Positions 35,001 to 44,002 of a DNA stretch of 64,000 nucleotides are shown piece by piece. Under the pieces are notes generated by a model that saw only the letters and a program-made list of their open reading frames with translations, was not told where the DNA came from and did no database searches. Numbering within the stretch: the first letter of the stretch is position 1; every line of letters starts with the position of its first letter. The position numbers and the translations under genes are program-made. This stretch comes from Prevotella sp. P6B1 (lineage in GTDB: Bacteria; Bacteroidota; Bacteroidia; Bacteroidales; Bacteroidaceae), in NCBI RefSeq assembly GCF_000702825.1, contig NZ_JNKF01000012.1:310001-374000 (forward strand), given 5' to 3'.

Positions 35001-38000
35001 AATAGTTGTTCTTATAGTCGCTACCCATGCGCACAAACACAGCCAACTGGCCATCACGCAACTGGGTGGCATCGGGCATTAAGTGGTTGGCATGCACAAA
35101 CATCTGCATGTGCTTGTACTGGCGCAGGTCGAGGTTCATGTTGCGATACACCGCCTTCGACTCGCCACGCTGCAGGTCCTTTACCACCATATCGAGCGAC
35201 TGCTCGTTGTTCTCAACCAACTGCGGCTGTGAGGGATCAGTCACACGACTGATACCTGGCGGCAACACGTAGTTGACGGGCGTCTTATCGTTGTTTTCCT
35301 CGATGTTCACGGCACTCACCTCGATGGTTCCACCTTCGGCACCTGTGCCTAAGCTCTGCTTATACACACGCCACTCGCCACGCACCAGGTCGAGCGAACC
35401 AAAGCGCAGGACGATAGGCTTCTGGAAGCCCGTCATAAACATACGCATGAAGCGCACGCTGGTGAAGTCGCTGATACTGCCCACCTTGCGTTCGTATTCA
35501 GTCAGCGGGATACGGAACTGGAACCAGTTCACGCTGGTGGTGTCGCCGTTACGGAGTTTCACACTGCTGGTACGCATATCAGTGATAAAGCAATCGGCAG
35601 GAGCCGCCCCATTGCGATAGGCATCGAGTATCTCAGGGCTGATGCGCACCTTGTACTGGTAGTAGCGCTCGTACTCGTTCAGCGTGTAGTCCTGATTGAT
35701 ATCCTCCACATCGGGTCCGCTCTTGTAGCTGGTATCATAGCTCTCTGTCTGATCCTCCGTTTCAGGCGAGTTACCCTGAGGGTTGTTGATACGCTTATAG
35801 CGCTCGAGAATACTCTTGCGCTCGCTATCGAAATCAGAACCACGATAGTAGTGGTAGTCGTCGCCGGCAGGGTCCTGGCGCCAGGCATTCATGGTACTGT
35901 CGTTGGTCACGATGGCACTGGCAGCATTCAGCCACTCGTTATAGGCGCCGAACTGCTGTTCCTCCTCATCAGTCAGTCCGTTGTAGCCCACATCCTGTTT
36001 CTTGCGCGAGCCAGTAGTGGTGGCGAAGGCATAGGTCTGGGTGGCCTGTACGGGTATCCTACCCCATTGGGTGGTGGTATAGTTCTGACTGCCATCCACT
36101 GGCATGCCGCTCTCGTAGAACTTCTTGCCATCGCGCAGGATATCCTCGCTCACCTCACCCAGGTTGAAGTACAGGTCGCCCGCATAGTCAGCGGCAGTGC
36201 CCTGCTCACGGGTGTAGATGAAGGGATCGAGCAACCAGAACTCGATATACTCGATGTTGGCCTGCTCGAAGTCGTTGGTATCAATCTTACGCATCATACC
36301 ACCCCATTTGGTCTGCGGCTGCTGCAAGGTGCCATCGCTGTTCAGACTCAGTGAGAGGTTGTAAGGACCACGCTCCTGTGGGTAGTAAGCCAGGTTGAGG
36401 ATGGGCAGTGTAGAGGTAGCGCCATTGTAGGTACTCTGGTCGCGGTTAGGATAGAGCTCCTTCACATACACCTCACGCACATAGTGGTTGGACAACTGTT
36501 CCAGATCGCTCTTGATATGCGCAGGCGTGAGCGTGGAACTGCGACGGGTGAAGATGGGATCAACATTATACCAGGCCAGCAAGGCACGGTTATAGCCACT
36601 CGAGACACCAGTCTTATCAGCACTCTCCTGGAACATCGAGGGCACGCTCGACAGGATCCACTCCTTGGGGTTGCTCATATCGAGGTAGCTCTTGGTATTC
36701 TCGAAATCGTCAACATACGAGGCGTTATCCTGTGTGCCACGGGCACGTCCGGCTATCAGCTGGGCAAACTCACCCGTGAACGAGATGTGCGAGGGCTGCT
36801 TGACGTGCAGGAACGGAATCTTGTTGAGCATCGAGGTGAGCCACTGCGACTCCTGCTTCCAGTTGATGTTCAAGCCCCAGAGGGTGTTGCTCAGAGGCTC
36901 CTCGCCCATCGCCACCTTCGAGGTGAGTGCCTGCTCGTGGAGATGCATCAACGTACCGCCAATGGTCAGGCTCTTGGAGAGCTCGTATTCCCAGTTGACG
37001 CCCAACATGGTCTTACGCTGCATGCCGTATTCGGTATCTGATTCGAGCGACACATTCACGTTGGTACCCGCATCGATGATGCTCTGATTGAGAATGGTCA
37101 CCTCGCCTGCCGAATAGTCGACCGAGTAGTCGGAGCCCTCTTTCAGTATAACGCCGCCAGCCGTTACCACCACCGAACCGTGAGGCACGTTCATAGCCCC
37201 CAACGAGATGACATTGGCCGATGAGCCCTTGTACTGGCCTACCAGTATATACTTATCCTTCTCGGCTATCAGCTTAGCCACCGTCTTGGTCGAATCGTAG
37301 AGTTCGCTGAACACGTATTTCTCAGCCTCCCCTGCAGGCAAGCCGTTCTTCTGCAGCTGTTGGCGCAGGTAGGCACCAAAAGGCTCGGCCGAAGGCAGGA
37401 ACACACGACCATCGCTCACGGTATAGCCCTCTACGAAATCGAAGTAGCCGTTAGAGTGCAGTTTGTTGTTATTATCCAAGCGGTCGCATCCCAGCATCTT
37501 CAGGAGCGTCTGACTCTTCACACGCTGATCGGGGATATAGGTGAGATAGACACCAGCCGTATCGCTCTGGAACTTGATGTCGAGACGGAACTTGGTCTTT
37601 TCCACTTTCGAGGCAAGGTAGTACACGTTTTTCATCATCAGCTGCCAGTTGGGCTGCAGAGGGTTGTTCGATGTATTCTTCAGCGCCTTCACATAGAGTG
37701 CCTTCGAAGTCTCTGTGATGTCGGCAGCAAACTCACCTACCTTGTAGGTCACGCCACCTGATGTGAACTCATAGGCTACCGCCAACACCTGATCAGTCTG
37801 CAGACCAGCCTTCAACGAGACATAGCCCAACGCCTTGTTGACAGTAAACTCCGACGAGGTGAGCAGACGGGCACTGGAGAGTTTCTCGTAGTCGCGGCCG
37901 TTCTCAAAGTCGGGCATACCAGCCAGCACCGTATTGGTCTGGTCGATATCGCGCGCATCGGCATATTGTGTGGTCAACAGGTTGTACAGGTTGTTAGCCT

Positions 38001-39009
38001 GGTTGTCGGGAACGCGCTGTGAGCCCTCGCCCAAATTGGCCACAGCCACGATATTACGGGTGTTCGAGGTGGTGCCCGTCTTGTTGGTCACCCAGATTTC
38101 CACACGGGTAATCTCAACGCCAGTAGTGAGATTGGGCAGGGTACTCATGGCCTGATCGTAGCGGTTACGGAAATAGTGCGAGAGGAAGAAGTGACGGTTC
38201 TCCTCATAGTCGGCCACATCCATCTCGAAGGCTGTTGTCTGTGTGCCACCTTTCGACGAGACACTCTTCGACGAGGATTTCTTCTGTGACACCACGGCCT
38301 GCAATTTCAGGTGTCCGAACTGCATATCAGTACGCACACCAAACAGACTGCTGGCGCCTTTCACCAATGAGTTGTTCGACGGGAACGAGATATTACCAGC
38401 CTCAACCAGTTTGATAATCTCATCCTCCTTACCTTCGTATTTCAGTTTGAGGTTCTGGGCATCGAAATCAAACGTGGCATCGGTGTTGTAGTTCAGGTTC
38501 ATGTTCACCTTGTCGCCCACCTTTCCGTTGAGGTTCAGGTTCACCTTCTCATCGAAATCAAACGAGGTGGTCTTACGGTTACGGATGGGCAGCGAAGGGT
38601 TGTCAATCTTCTTGATGTTACCACCGATCTTCAGTTCGGCAGTTCCCTGGGTTTTGATACGCACACCACCAGGACCGAATATCTTCTCGGCAGGTCCCAG
38701 GTCGAAGTGCATATCCATCAGGTCGAACTTATCCTTACCTGCATTCTCTGTGTTCTCGGTATTCTTCTTGTAGAAGAAATCGTGGAGGGCACGCTTCTCC
38801 ACCCACTGACGATATTCCTCAGGCGTCATCAGCGTGGGAGCATGGAGGTACGTGTCGCCCATCTTCTGACCGATATAGTACACGTTGAGCGAATCATTGT
38901 ACTCTACCGTCTCGCGGACATTAGGAGGCAATGGCAGCTGTTTCTGCGCATACGTACACACGCACGCGTAGAAAAAAACAAGCACTATAATCCCTAAACG
39001 CCGCTTCAA
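32023..39009 (-). CDS. sprA: SprA/Sov, outer-membrane translocon of the type IX secretion system
   Basis: 2328 residues, within the usual 2300-2500 for SprA. It has a signal peptide (MKRRLGIIVLVFFYACVCTYA). SprA-typical stretches include FDLGPAEKIFGPGGVRIKTQ, TTSFDFDEKVNLNLNGKVGDK, NLNYNTDATFDFDAQNLKLK, GNISFPSNNSLVKGASSLFG, YVDDFENTKSYLDMSNPKEW and a barrel-like C-terminus ending FGLSMKFSLTR. Family role: the giant outer-membrane channel through which type IX cargo crosses. It follows ruvA by 8 bp, an adjacency common in this phylum. A heptamer repeat (32302-32336) lies near its 3' end and adds VQSSRSNAQSRR-like residues in a low-conservation loop. Confidence 0.96.
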   Translation of the reverse strand: MKRRLGIIVLVFFYACVCTYAQKQLPLPPNVRETVEYNDSLNVYYIGQKMGDTYLHAPTLMTPEEYRQWVEKRALHDFFYKKNTENTENAGKDKFDLMDMHFDLGPAEKIFGPGGVRIKTQGTAELKIGGNIKKIDNPSLPIRNRKTTSFDFDEKVNLNLNGKVGDKVNMNLNYNTDATFDFDAQNLKLKYEGKEDEIIKLVEAGNISFPSNNSLVKGASSLFGVRTDMQFGHLKLQAVVSQKKSSSKSVSSKGGTQTTAFEMDVADYEENRHFFLSHYFRNRYDQAMSTLPNLTTGVEITRVEIWVTNKTGTTSNTRNIVAVANLGEGSQRVPDNQANNLYNLLTTQYADARDIDQTNTVLAGMPDFENGRDYEKLSSARLLTSSEFTVNKALGYVSLKAGLQTDQVLAVAYEFTSGGVTYKVGEFAADITETSKALYVKALKNTSNNPLQPNWQLMMKNVYYLASKVEKTKFRLDIKFQSDTAGVYLTYIPDQRVKSQTLLKMLGCDRLDNNNKLHSNGYFDFVEGYTVSDGRVFLPSAEPFGAYLRQQLQKNGLPAGEAEKYVFSELYDSTKTVAKLIAEKDKYILVGQYKGSSANVISLGAMNVPHGSVVVTAGGVILKEGSDYSVDYSAGEVTILNQSIIDAGTNVNVSLESDTEYGMQRKTMLGVNWEYELSKSLTIGGTLMHLHEQALTSKVAMGEEPLSNTLWGLNINWKQESQWLTSMLNKIPFLHVKQPSHISFTGEFAQLIAGRARGTQDNASYVDDFENTKSYLDMSNPKEWILSSVPSMFQESADKTGVSSGYNRALLAWYNVDPIFTRRSSTLTPAHIKSDLEQLSNHYVREVYVKELYPNRDQSTYNGATSTLPILNLAYYPQERGPYNLSLSLNSDGTLQQPQTKWGGMMRKIDTNDFEQANIEYIEFWLLDPFIYTREQGTAADYAGDLYFNLGEVSEDILRDGKKFYESGMPVDGSQNYTTTQWGRIPVQATQTYAFATTTGSRKKQDVGYNGLTDEEEQQFGAYNEWLNAASAIVTNDSTMNAWRQDPAGDDYHYYRGSDFDSERKSILERYKRINNPQGNSPETEDQTESYDTSYKSGPDVEDINQDYTLNEYERYYQYKVRISPEILDAYRNGAAPADCFITDMRTSSVKLRNGDTTSVNWFQFRIPLTEYERKVGSISDFTSVRFMRMFMTGFQKPIVLRFGSLDLVRGEWRVYKQSLGTGAEGGTIEVSAVNIEENNDKTPVNYVLPPGISRVTDPSQPQLVENNEQSLDMVVKDLQRGESKAVYRNMNLDLRQYKHMQMFVHANHLMPDATQLRDGQLAVFVRMGSDYKNNYYEYEIPLSLTPDRSDYSKYATADRRAVWPEDNMLDINLDVFTKLKKARNRAKAQGIGSFNQLYSEPDPRKPQNTVRVQGNPTLGEVKVMMIGVRNISDQVKSGEVWVNELRLMDANNNGGWAASGTMNVQLSDFGTVNLSGRYVGDGFGGLEESVMERSTDTQKEYSFTAQLELGKFFPDKAKVSAPLYYSVSHEEVRPRYNPLDSDMRLSDALESAANQHERDSIESVAITKTRNTNFSLSNLRWGLKTKRHPMPYDPANFSLSYSHAHRNTSGKTTVYEKEDQWRGAFNYSYSPVYKTWEPFKKLKGKSKWLNFPKALGFNYLPQSVTFNTEMTRNYYELQERDLESLENQNLPLTFSEQFLWNRDFSLRWDFTKNLHFSFQSATRAEIEEPYTPINKDLYPEQYVAWKDSVKQSIRNWGTPLDYQQQVTASYQLPLNKLPIFDWLTADASYTGRYTWERGTEMEDGTSLGNTITSNRQLNINSALNLETLYNHIPFLKKVNDRFKRTQRATAKNARTAVKRPAATQKPGVKDSVKVKRDIEQSWWYKPAQSVARLLMMVRSVNISYRTQYSLLLPGFMPNVGDMLGQNKSGGALAPGLDFAFGLMGDGYIDKAMEHDWLLCNDSVSTPANINISKDLQIKAVVEPIRDLKIDLAASRTDNRAKSVQYMYAGMPTTLSGTFNMTTISLRGALAGMGNANNGYHSAAFDHFRELIPEFQQRVGQEYSAEVLIPAFLSAYTSGAGKSLSIFPALTRLLPNWSMRYGGLSKLPWVKDHLKSLNLNHGYKSVYSVGSYVNTSYSTVSINEAFSPLLGVDATFQNDLTAKLEYRTTRVLNLSMTSIQLNESLSKDWVVGLAYKLRDFNLFGAKGNRKVAKAQNPRKKSAGDSNVQSSRSNAQSRRTGVNHDLNLRLDVSLRKQAAITRDIATGVSSASSGNSAFKFSFMADYTLSRLLTLTAYFDSQTNTPLLSSNSYPTTTYDFGLSMKFSLTR
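32302..32336. repeat. Heptamer repeat inside sprA
   Basis: Five consecutive heptamers, gctttga, gcattag, accttga, actttga, acattgc, variants of [ag]c[at]ttga. The same unit occurs at 41783-41817 and 42567-42594. Confidence 0.65.
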
Positions 39010-39017
39010 AGGAGATG

Positions 39018-39620
39018 TTATTTGATTTGTTTGAGGGCAAGTTTCACCACTTGCTCAACAGGCGCATCGGGCTGTTCCTGCAGAATCTGGAGGACCACCT
39101 TCTGGGTAGGCGCAGGCGAGAAGCCAAGCATGGTCAACGCGGCTATGGCCTCATCCTTCACCTGACTGTTGACAGGTGCCGTAATCTGTCCGCCAGCAGG
39201 AATCTCATCCGAGATACCCAATGTCACAATCTTATCTCTCAGATCGACAATGATACGCTGGGCGGTCATCTTACCAATACCCTTGATATTCTGTATCATC
39301 TTGGCATTACCCGTAGAAATAGCATTACATAGCTCTGCCACACTCATGCCCGAAAGCATCATACGAGCCGTGTTGGCACCAACACCACTCACAGTAATCA
39401 ACAGGAGGAACATCTCGCGTTCCTTTTTATTCACAAAGCCATATAATAAATGAGCGTCTTCGCGAATAGCCTCGTAAACGTAGAGTTTCACCTCCTTTTT
39501 TCCTTGTATCGCACTGAATGTGTTCAGTGATATGTTTAAACCGTAACCGACTCCTGCCGCCTCGATGGTTGCCAATGCGGGGGTTAACTCGGTCAGTTCA
39601 CCCTTGATGTATTCAATCAT
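39018..39620 (-). CDS. ruvA: Holliday junction branch-migration protein RuvA
   Basis: 200 residues, the normal RuvA length. N-terminal OB-fold start [20 protein letters not shown] and [11 protein letters not shown]. The two helix-hairpin-helix motifs are [19 protein letters not shown] and [19 protein letters not shown]. The C-terminal domain III is [20 protein letters not shown]. It binds four-way DNA junctions and with RuvB drives branch migration. It is the first gene of a ruvA-sprA unit. The 200-bp region upstream separates it from divergent ddh, and no clear -7 box was found on its strand. Confidence 0.97.
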   Translation of the reverse strand: MIEYIKGELTELTPALATIEAAGVGYGLNISLNTFSAIQGKKEVKLYVYEAIREDAHLLYGFVNKKEREMFLLLITVSGVGANTARMMLSGMSVAELCNAISTGNAKMIQNIKGIGKMTAQRIIVDLRDKIVTLGISDEIPAGGQITAPVNSQVKDEAIAALTMLGFSPAPTQKVVLQILQEQPDAPVEQVVKLALKQIK

Positions 39621-39770
39621 AACTTACTATTTTGTATATATACACCTATTTAAACGAGGAAACCTTTCATTTTATTGCATATTTGGCCCATAAAGTTTCA
39701 ATTTGTCACAAAGTGAAAGATTTTAGATTATTTTTCTGGCAGATTGTTACGCAATTTACAAGAAAAGCAT

Positions 39771-39778
39771 TACTTTTG
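39771..39778 (+). promoter_or_regulatory. -7 promoter element for ddh
   Basis: TACTTTTG matches TAnnTTTG, 43 nt before the ddh ATG. The nearest -33-like TTG (39744-39746) is 24 nt upstream, a little far, so only the -7 part is firm. The remaining ruvA-ddh gap (39621-39770) is AT-rich with no other feature seen. Confidence 0.5.
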
Positions 39779-39821
39779 CAACCGCAAATTAGGAAATAAT
39801 CAAGAAAAGAAGTTTTATAAT

Positions 39822-40721
39822 ATGAAAAAGATCAGAGCAGCCGTAGTAGGTTACGGCAACATCGGTAAGTATGCACTTGAGGCTCTCGAGACCGCTCCCG
39901 ACTTTGAGGTAGCTGGTATCGTGCGTCGTAATGGTGCAGAGAACAAGCCTGCAGAACTGGCTCAGTATGACGTTGTAAAGGACATTCGCGAGCTGAAGGA
40001 TGTAGATGTAGCCATTCTGGCCACCCCAACCCGCAGCTGCGAGGAGTATGCCAACCAGATTCTGCCTCTGGGCATCAACACTGTAGACTCTTTCGATATC
40101 CACACACAGATTCGTGGCTATCGTGAGCGTCTGATGAAACTGAACAAGGAGACTAACACCGTCAGCGTGATTGCCGCTGGTTGGGATCCAGGTTCTGACT
40201 CTATCGTACGCACCCTGATGCAGAGCTTGGCTCCAAAGGGTCTGAGCTACACCAACTTCGGTCCTGGTATGTCGATGGGCCACAGCGTATGTGTACGCTC
40301 TAAGGAGGGTGTTAAGAATGCACTCAGCATGACAATCCCCTTGGGCGAGGGTATCCACCGCCGTATGGTATATGTAGAGCTGGAAGAGGGCGCTAAGCTC
40401 GAAGAGGTAACCAAGGCTATCAAGGCCGATCCTTACTTCGCCAGCGATGAGACTCACGTGTTCCAGGTAGAGAGCGTAGACGACGTTCGCGACATGGGTC
40501 ACGGTGTAAATCTGGTTCGCAAGGGTGTAAGTGGTAAAACTCAGAACCAGCGTCTGGAGTTCAACATGAGCATCAACAACCCTGCCCTCACCGGTCAGGT
40601 TCTGGTTAACGTAGCTCGTGCTTCTATGCGTCTGCAGCCAGGCTGCTACACAATGATTGAGATTCCCGTAATCGATATGCTCCCCGGCGATCGTGCCGAT
40701 CTCGTTGAACATCTGGTATAA
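39822..40721 (+). CDS. ddh: meso-Diaminopimelate D-dehydrogenase
   Basis: 299 residues from the ATG at 39822. An upstream in-frame start (39744) lies before the promoter element and is rejected. The NADP-binding Rossmann start is RAAVVGYGNIGKYALEALE. SVIAAGWDPGSDSIVRTLMQ, NFGPGMSMGHSVCVRSKEGVK and NPALTGQVLVNVARAS are highly typical of Ddh. It makes meso-diaminopimelate from tetrahydrodipicolinate, NADPH and ammonia in one step, feeding peptidoglycan and lysine synthesis. purN follows by 18 bp, likely co-transcribed. Confidence 0.95.
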   Translation: MKKIRAAVVGYGNIGKYALEALETAPDFEVAGIVRRNGAENKPAELAQYDVVKDIRELKDVDVAILATPTRSCEEYANQILPLGINTVDSFDIHTQIRGYRERLMKLNKETNTVSVIAAGWDPGSDSIVRTLMQSLAPKGLSYTNFGPGMSMGHSVCVRSKEGVKNALSMTIPLGEGIHRRMVYVELEEGAKLEEVTKAIKADPYFASDETHVFQVESVDDVRDMGHGVNLVRKGVSGKTQNQRLEFNMSINNPALTGQVLVNVARASMRLQPGCYTMIEIPVIDMLPGDRADLVEHLV

Positions 40722-40739
40722 AGATGAAAATGTGAAGCT

Positions 40740-41306
40740 GTGAACATAGCGATTTTCGTATCAGGAAGCGGTACCAACTGCGAAAACCTGATTAAATATT
40801 TTGCTGGCTCCGAGCGTGTGCATTGCGCGCTCGTAGTCAGCAATAAGTTTGATGCCTACGCATTAGTACGAGCTGAACGTTTAGGAGTGCCCACAGCCGT
40901 AGCCCCCAAAGCAGAGCTGAACAATCCTGACGTAATGATGCCGTTACTCAGGCAATATGGCATCGACTTTATTGTATTGGCAGGTTTCCTGCCTCTGATT
41001 CCCAACTTCCTTATCGAGGCCTACCCACACCGCATTATCAACATCCACCCCGCTCTTTTGCCAAAGTACGGTGGAAAAGGCATGTGGGGACATCATGTAC
41101 ACGAGGCCGTGAAGGAAGCTGGGGAGACAGAGACGGGAATGACCGTACACTGGGTGACGCCCGTCTGCGATGCCGGCGAGATAATCGCCCAATACAAAGT
41201 GGCGCTCTCGCCCGATGATACTGTTGACGATATCGCCGAGAAAGAGCACCAATTAGAAATGAAATACTTCCCCAAAGTCGTCGAGGAAGTATTAAAGAGC
41301 ATTTAA
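40740..41306 (+). CDS. purN: Phosphoribosylglycinamide formyltransferase (GAR transformylase)
   Basis: 188 residues with GTG start at 40740; the preceding ATGs run into stops. The N-terminus NIAIFVSGSGTNCENLIKYF is the PurN start. VLAGFLPLIPNFLIEAYPHRIINIHPALLPKYGGKGMWG contains the catalytic Asn-His region (NIHPALLP). TGMTVHWVTPVCDAGEIIAQ contains the catalytic Asp (DAGEII). It transfers formyl from 10-formyl-tetrahydrofolate to GAR in purine synthesis. It is followed at once by the terminator-like hairpin at 41309-41340. Confidence 0.96.
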   Translation: MNIAIFVSGSGTNCENLIKYFAGSERVHCALVVSNKFDAYALVRAERLGVPTAVAPKAELNNPDVMMPLLRQYGIDFIVLAGFLPLIPNFLIEAYPHRIINIHPALLPKYGGKGMWGHHVHEAVKEAGETETGMTVHWVTPVCDAGEIIAQYKVALSPDDTVDDIAEKEHQLEMKYFPKVVEEVLKSI

Positions 41307-41308
41307 AC

Positions 41309-41340
41309 TAAAGTCCGCTGCTAATCAACAGCGGACTTTA
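41309..41340. terminator. Shared terminator hairpin between convergent purN and lpd
   Basis: TAAAGTCCGCTG (41309-41320) pairs perfectly with 41329-41340, with an 8-nt loop. The stop codon of lpd (41321-41323) lies in the loop, and the right arm is the end of lpd coding sequence. T-runs are weak on both sides. Confidence 0.6.
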
Positions 41341-42568
41341 ATATTTCTGACAGTGTAGGATGGATGTGGACCATATCGGCGAGTTCGGCCATAGTGGTGT
41401 GTTTGCACATCAGGACACTGACCTCTTGGATGATATCAGCAGAATGAGCGCCATAGGCATGACAGCCAAGGATGAGACCATCGGGTGAGACAAACAACTT
41501 TAACAATCCCTCTGTTTCATTCATGGCCATAGCCTTTCCATTGGCGCGCCAGAACGACTTCTTGCACTCGTAAGCAATACCTTGCTCTTTAAGCTGATCC
41601 TCAGTAGGACCTACGCAGGCTGCCTCTGGTTGGGTGAATATCGCAGCTGGCATGATGCTGAAGTCGATACCATCTTTCTTGCCAATAATCTGGTTCACAG
41701 CATGTATGGCCTGCATCTCAGCGGCATGAGCCAGCATCTGCTTGCCATTTACATCGCCAATGGCGAAGACATTGAACGCAGAACTTTGAGCTTTGAACTT
41801 TGAGCTTTGAACTTTGAAATTTTCGTCTACGGGGATGGCACCATTGGGGGCGAGAGCAACGCCTAAGGCCTCGAGGCCCAAGCCCTCGGTACGGGGCTTG
41901 CGTCCTGTAGCCATCAGGACGACATCGGCATCGATAGCAGCGATGTCTTCTACAGCCGTCTTCATCTTGAAGGTGATACCCTGCTTTTCAAGATATTTAC
42001 GCAGACGCTTGGCGATATCGCTATCAAGGGCAGGCAAACATTCCTTCAGATACTCAATGACTGTTACCTCAGAGCCAAAGCGATTGAACACTGAGGCGAA
42101 CTCCATACCTATCACACCGGCACCAATAATAGCCAAGCGTTTGGGCTGGGTTTCAAGGTTCAACAAACCTGTAGAATCTACCACACGCGGATCATCCATC
42201 CCCTTGATGGGGAGCCATTTGGTTTCGGAGCCAGTAGCAATGATAATGTTATCAGCGGTGTAATCGCCAACGGTATGAGCATCTGCAAACACGCCCTTCT
42301 CGCGCACCAACGTGATGTTTGGATGTGAGAGGATGCCCTCCACACCCTGACGAAGTTGGGCTACAACGGTAGCCATACGCTCACGGGCCTCGGCAAAGGT
42401 GGCGCTATGCACGTAGGTCTTAGTGGGTATACACCCCACATTCAAGCAGGTGCCGCCCACCTCAGAACCTTCGAAGATGACAACCTTCAGGCCTTGTTTA
42501 GCAGCATATTCAGCGGCGCGGTAACCACCTGGGCCCGCGCCGATGATAATCAAATCAACTTTTTCCAT
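41321..42568 (-). CDS. lpdA: Dihydrolipoyl dehydrogenase (L protein of glycine cleavage)
   Basis: 415 residues from the ATG at 42568; the 7-codon upstream extension is repeat DNA (42567-42594). The FAD-binding start is DLIIIGAGPGGYRAAEYAAKQ. The redox-active disulfide is C41/C46 in GGTCLNVGCIPTK. The NAD-binding segment is LAIIGAGVIGMEFASVF. The dimerisation domain ends with MVHIHPTLSEILKSAV, holding the His-Glu pair. Before AIGDVNGKQMLAHAA an extra segment KVQSSKFKAQSSAFN derives from heptamer repeats (41783-41817). It reoxidises dihydrolipoyl-GcvH. It is the last gene of the operon. Confidence 0.94.
   Translation of the reverse strand: MEKVDLIIIGAGPGGYRAAEYAAKQGLKVVIFEGSEVGGTCLNVGCIPTKTYVHSATFAEARERMATVVAQLRQGVEGILSHPNITLVREKGVFADAHTVGDYTADNIIIATGSETKWLPIKGMDDPRVVDSTGLLNLETQPKRLAIIGAGVIGMEFASVFNRFGSEVTVIEYLKECLPALDSDIAKRLRKYLEKQGITFKMKTAVEDIAAIDADVVLMATGRKPRTEGLGLEALGVALAPNGAIPVDENFKVQSSKFKAQSSAFNVFAIGDVNGKQMLAHAAEMQAIHAVNQIIGKKDGIDFSIMPAAIFTQPEAACVGPTEDQLKEQGIAYECKKSFWRANGKAMAMNETEGLLKLFVSPDGLILGCHAYGAHSADIIQEVSVLMCKHTTMAELADMVHIHPTLSEILKSAVD
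41783..41817. repeat. Five heptamer repeats inside lpd
   Basis: Units actttga, gctttga, actttga, gctttga, actttga in strict tandem. They encode the extra KVQSSKFKAQSS residues just before the second FAD-binding segment of Lpd, where relatives normally have a short loop. Confidence 0.75.
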
Positions 42569-42594
42569 TGAACATTGACCATTGAGCATTGAAC
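42567..42594. repeat. Four heptamer repeats at the lpd start
   Basis: Units attgaac, attgacc, attgagc, attgaac cover the gcvPB-lpd junction and the lpd start codon. Each unit supplies a possible in-frame or out-of-frame ATG on the minus strand. The spacing could affect which ATG is used. Confidence 0.65.
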
Positions 42595-42595
42595 T

Positions 42596-44002
42596 TTACA
42601 ACTCTGCCTTAAGCTGGCGATAGGTTGTTACAGGATGCTTAGCGGCGAGGACATCGTCGACACGTCCGATAGGTGTCGTGTGTGGTGCACTCTTCACCAT
42701 CTCAGGATCGGTCTTAGCCTCCTCGGCAATCTTTCGCATCACATCAATGAATCCATCAAGCGTCTCCTTCGACTCGTTCTCCGTGGGCTCGATCATCAGG
42801 CTCTCGTGGAACAGCAGAGGGAAGTAGATGGTGGGTGCATGATAACCGTAGTCGAGCAGTCGCTTGGCCACATCCATCGTGGTTACTCCTGTACTCTTAT
42901 CCTTCAGTCCGTCGAACACAAACTCATGACAGCACAAACCATCAATAGGCAGTTCGTAGACATCCTTCAGACTCTCCTTGATATAGTTGGCATTGAGTAC
43001 TGCCAACGGACCAACCTCCTTGACATGCTCACGGCCCAACGAAAGGATATACGCATAGGCACGCATCATCACAGCATAGTTGCCTTGATAGGGCGACACG
43101 AAGGGGAAGCAATCCTGCAATCCCTCGCGAACACCTACAGGACCTGAGCCAGGACCGCCGCCACCATGAGGCGTTGAGAATGTCTTATGCAGGTTGATAT
43201 GCATCACGTCGAACCCCATATCGCCAGGGCGACAAGCACCAAGCATTGGATTCAGGTTAGCACCATCGTAATACATCAATCCACCGCAGTCATGTATGAG
43301 TTCTGCAATCTCGGGGATACGGGTCTCGAAAAGTCCGAGGGTATTAGGATTAGTCATCATCATGGCAGCAATCTCCTGACCTTGTTCAGCCACGATATGC
43401 TGCAGATCCTCGAAGTCAACCTGACCGTTGGCCAGTGATTTCACCTCAACAATCTCCAATCCGCATACTGCTGCCGAGGCTGGATTAGTGCCATGTGCGC
43501 TATCAGGTACAATTACCTTTTTACGCAGCAGGTCACCACGCTGGCGATGATAGTTATCGATAGTCATCAATCCCGTCAGCTCACCATGAGCACCAGCGTA
43601 TGGTTTAAAGGTGAAGTGAGCCAAACCAGTAAGTTCGCAGAGCGATTTCTCCAAAAGTGACACCAAAGCCAAGGCACCCATCACCGTCTTCTGAGGCTGC
43701 TCTGGATGCAGATTCTGGAACTGAGGCAGAGCGGCCATCTCCTCGTTGATTTTGGGATTGTACTTCATGGTACAAGAGCCCAACGGATAGAAGCCGGTAT
43801 CTACACCAAAGTTATTATTCGACAGATTGGTATAATGACGCACCACCGTGAGCTCGTCGCACTCAGGAAGTTCAGCATCCTCAGCACGCTTCATCGAAGC
43901 AGGTATCTCGTAACTACCATAGTTATTCTTTGGCAGACTGTATCCTTTGCGACCCTCCTTTGAGAGTTCAAAGATCAAATTTCCATAGAGTCGGTTGTTC
44001 AT
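42596..44002 (-). CDS. gcvPB: Glycine dehydrogenase (decarboxylating) subunit 2
   Basis: 468 residues. It has [35 protein letters not shown] and the PLP-lysine motif [24 protein letters not shown]. This is the C-terminal half of P protein, carried as a separate subunit as in many bacteria. It binds PLP, decarboxylates glycine and passes the aminomethyl group to lipoyl-GcvH together with subunit 1. Its start overlaps the gcvPA stop by 4 nt. No defect is seen. Confidence 0.96.
   Translation of the reverse strand: MNNRLYGNLIFELSKEGRKGYSLPKNNYGSYEIPASMKRAEDAELPECDELTVVRHYTNLSNNNFGVDTGFYPLGSCTMKYNPKINEEMAALPQFQNLHPEQPQKTVMGALALVSLLEKSLCELTGLAHFTFKPYAGAHGELTGLMTIDNYHRQRGDLLRKKVIVPDSAHGTNPASAAVCGLEIVEVKSLANGQVDFEDLQHIVAEQGQEIAAMMMTNPNTLGLFETRIPEIAELIHDCGGLMYYDGANLNPMLGACRPGDMGFDVMHINLHKTFSTPHGGGGPGSGPVGVREGLQDCFPFVSPYQGNYAVMMRAYAYILSLGREHVKEVGPLAVLNANYIKESLKDVYELPIDGLCCHEFVFDGLKDKSTGVTTMDVAKRLLDYGYHAPTIYFPLLFHESLMIEPTENESKETLDGFIDVMRKIAEEAKTDPEMVKSAPHTTPIGRVDDVLAAKHPVTTYRQLKAEL

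Noticed and set aside
39789..40712. 307-codon frame antisense to ddh
   Set aside because: It mirrors the whole ddh gene, whose sense reading is a full-length recognised enzyme.
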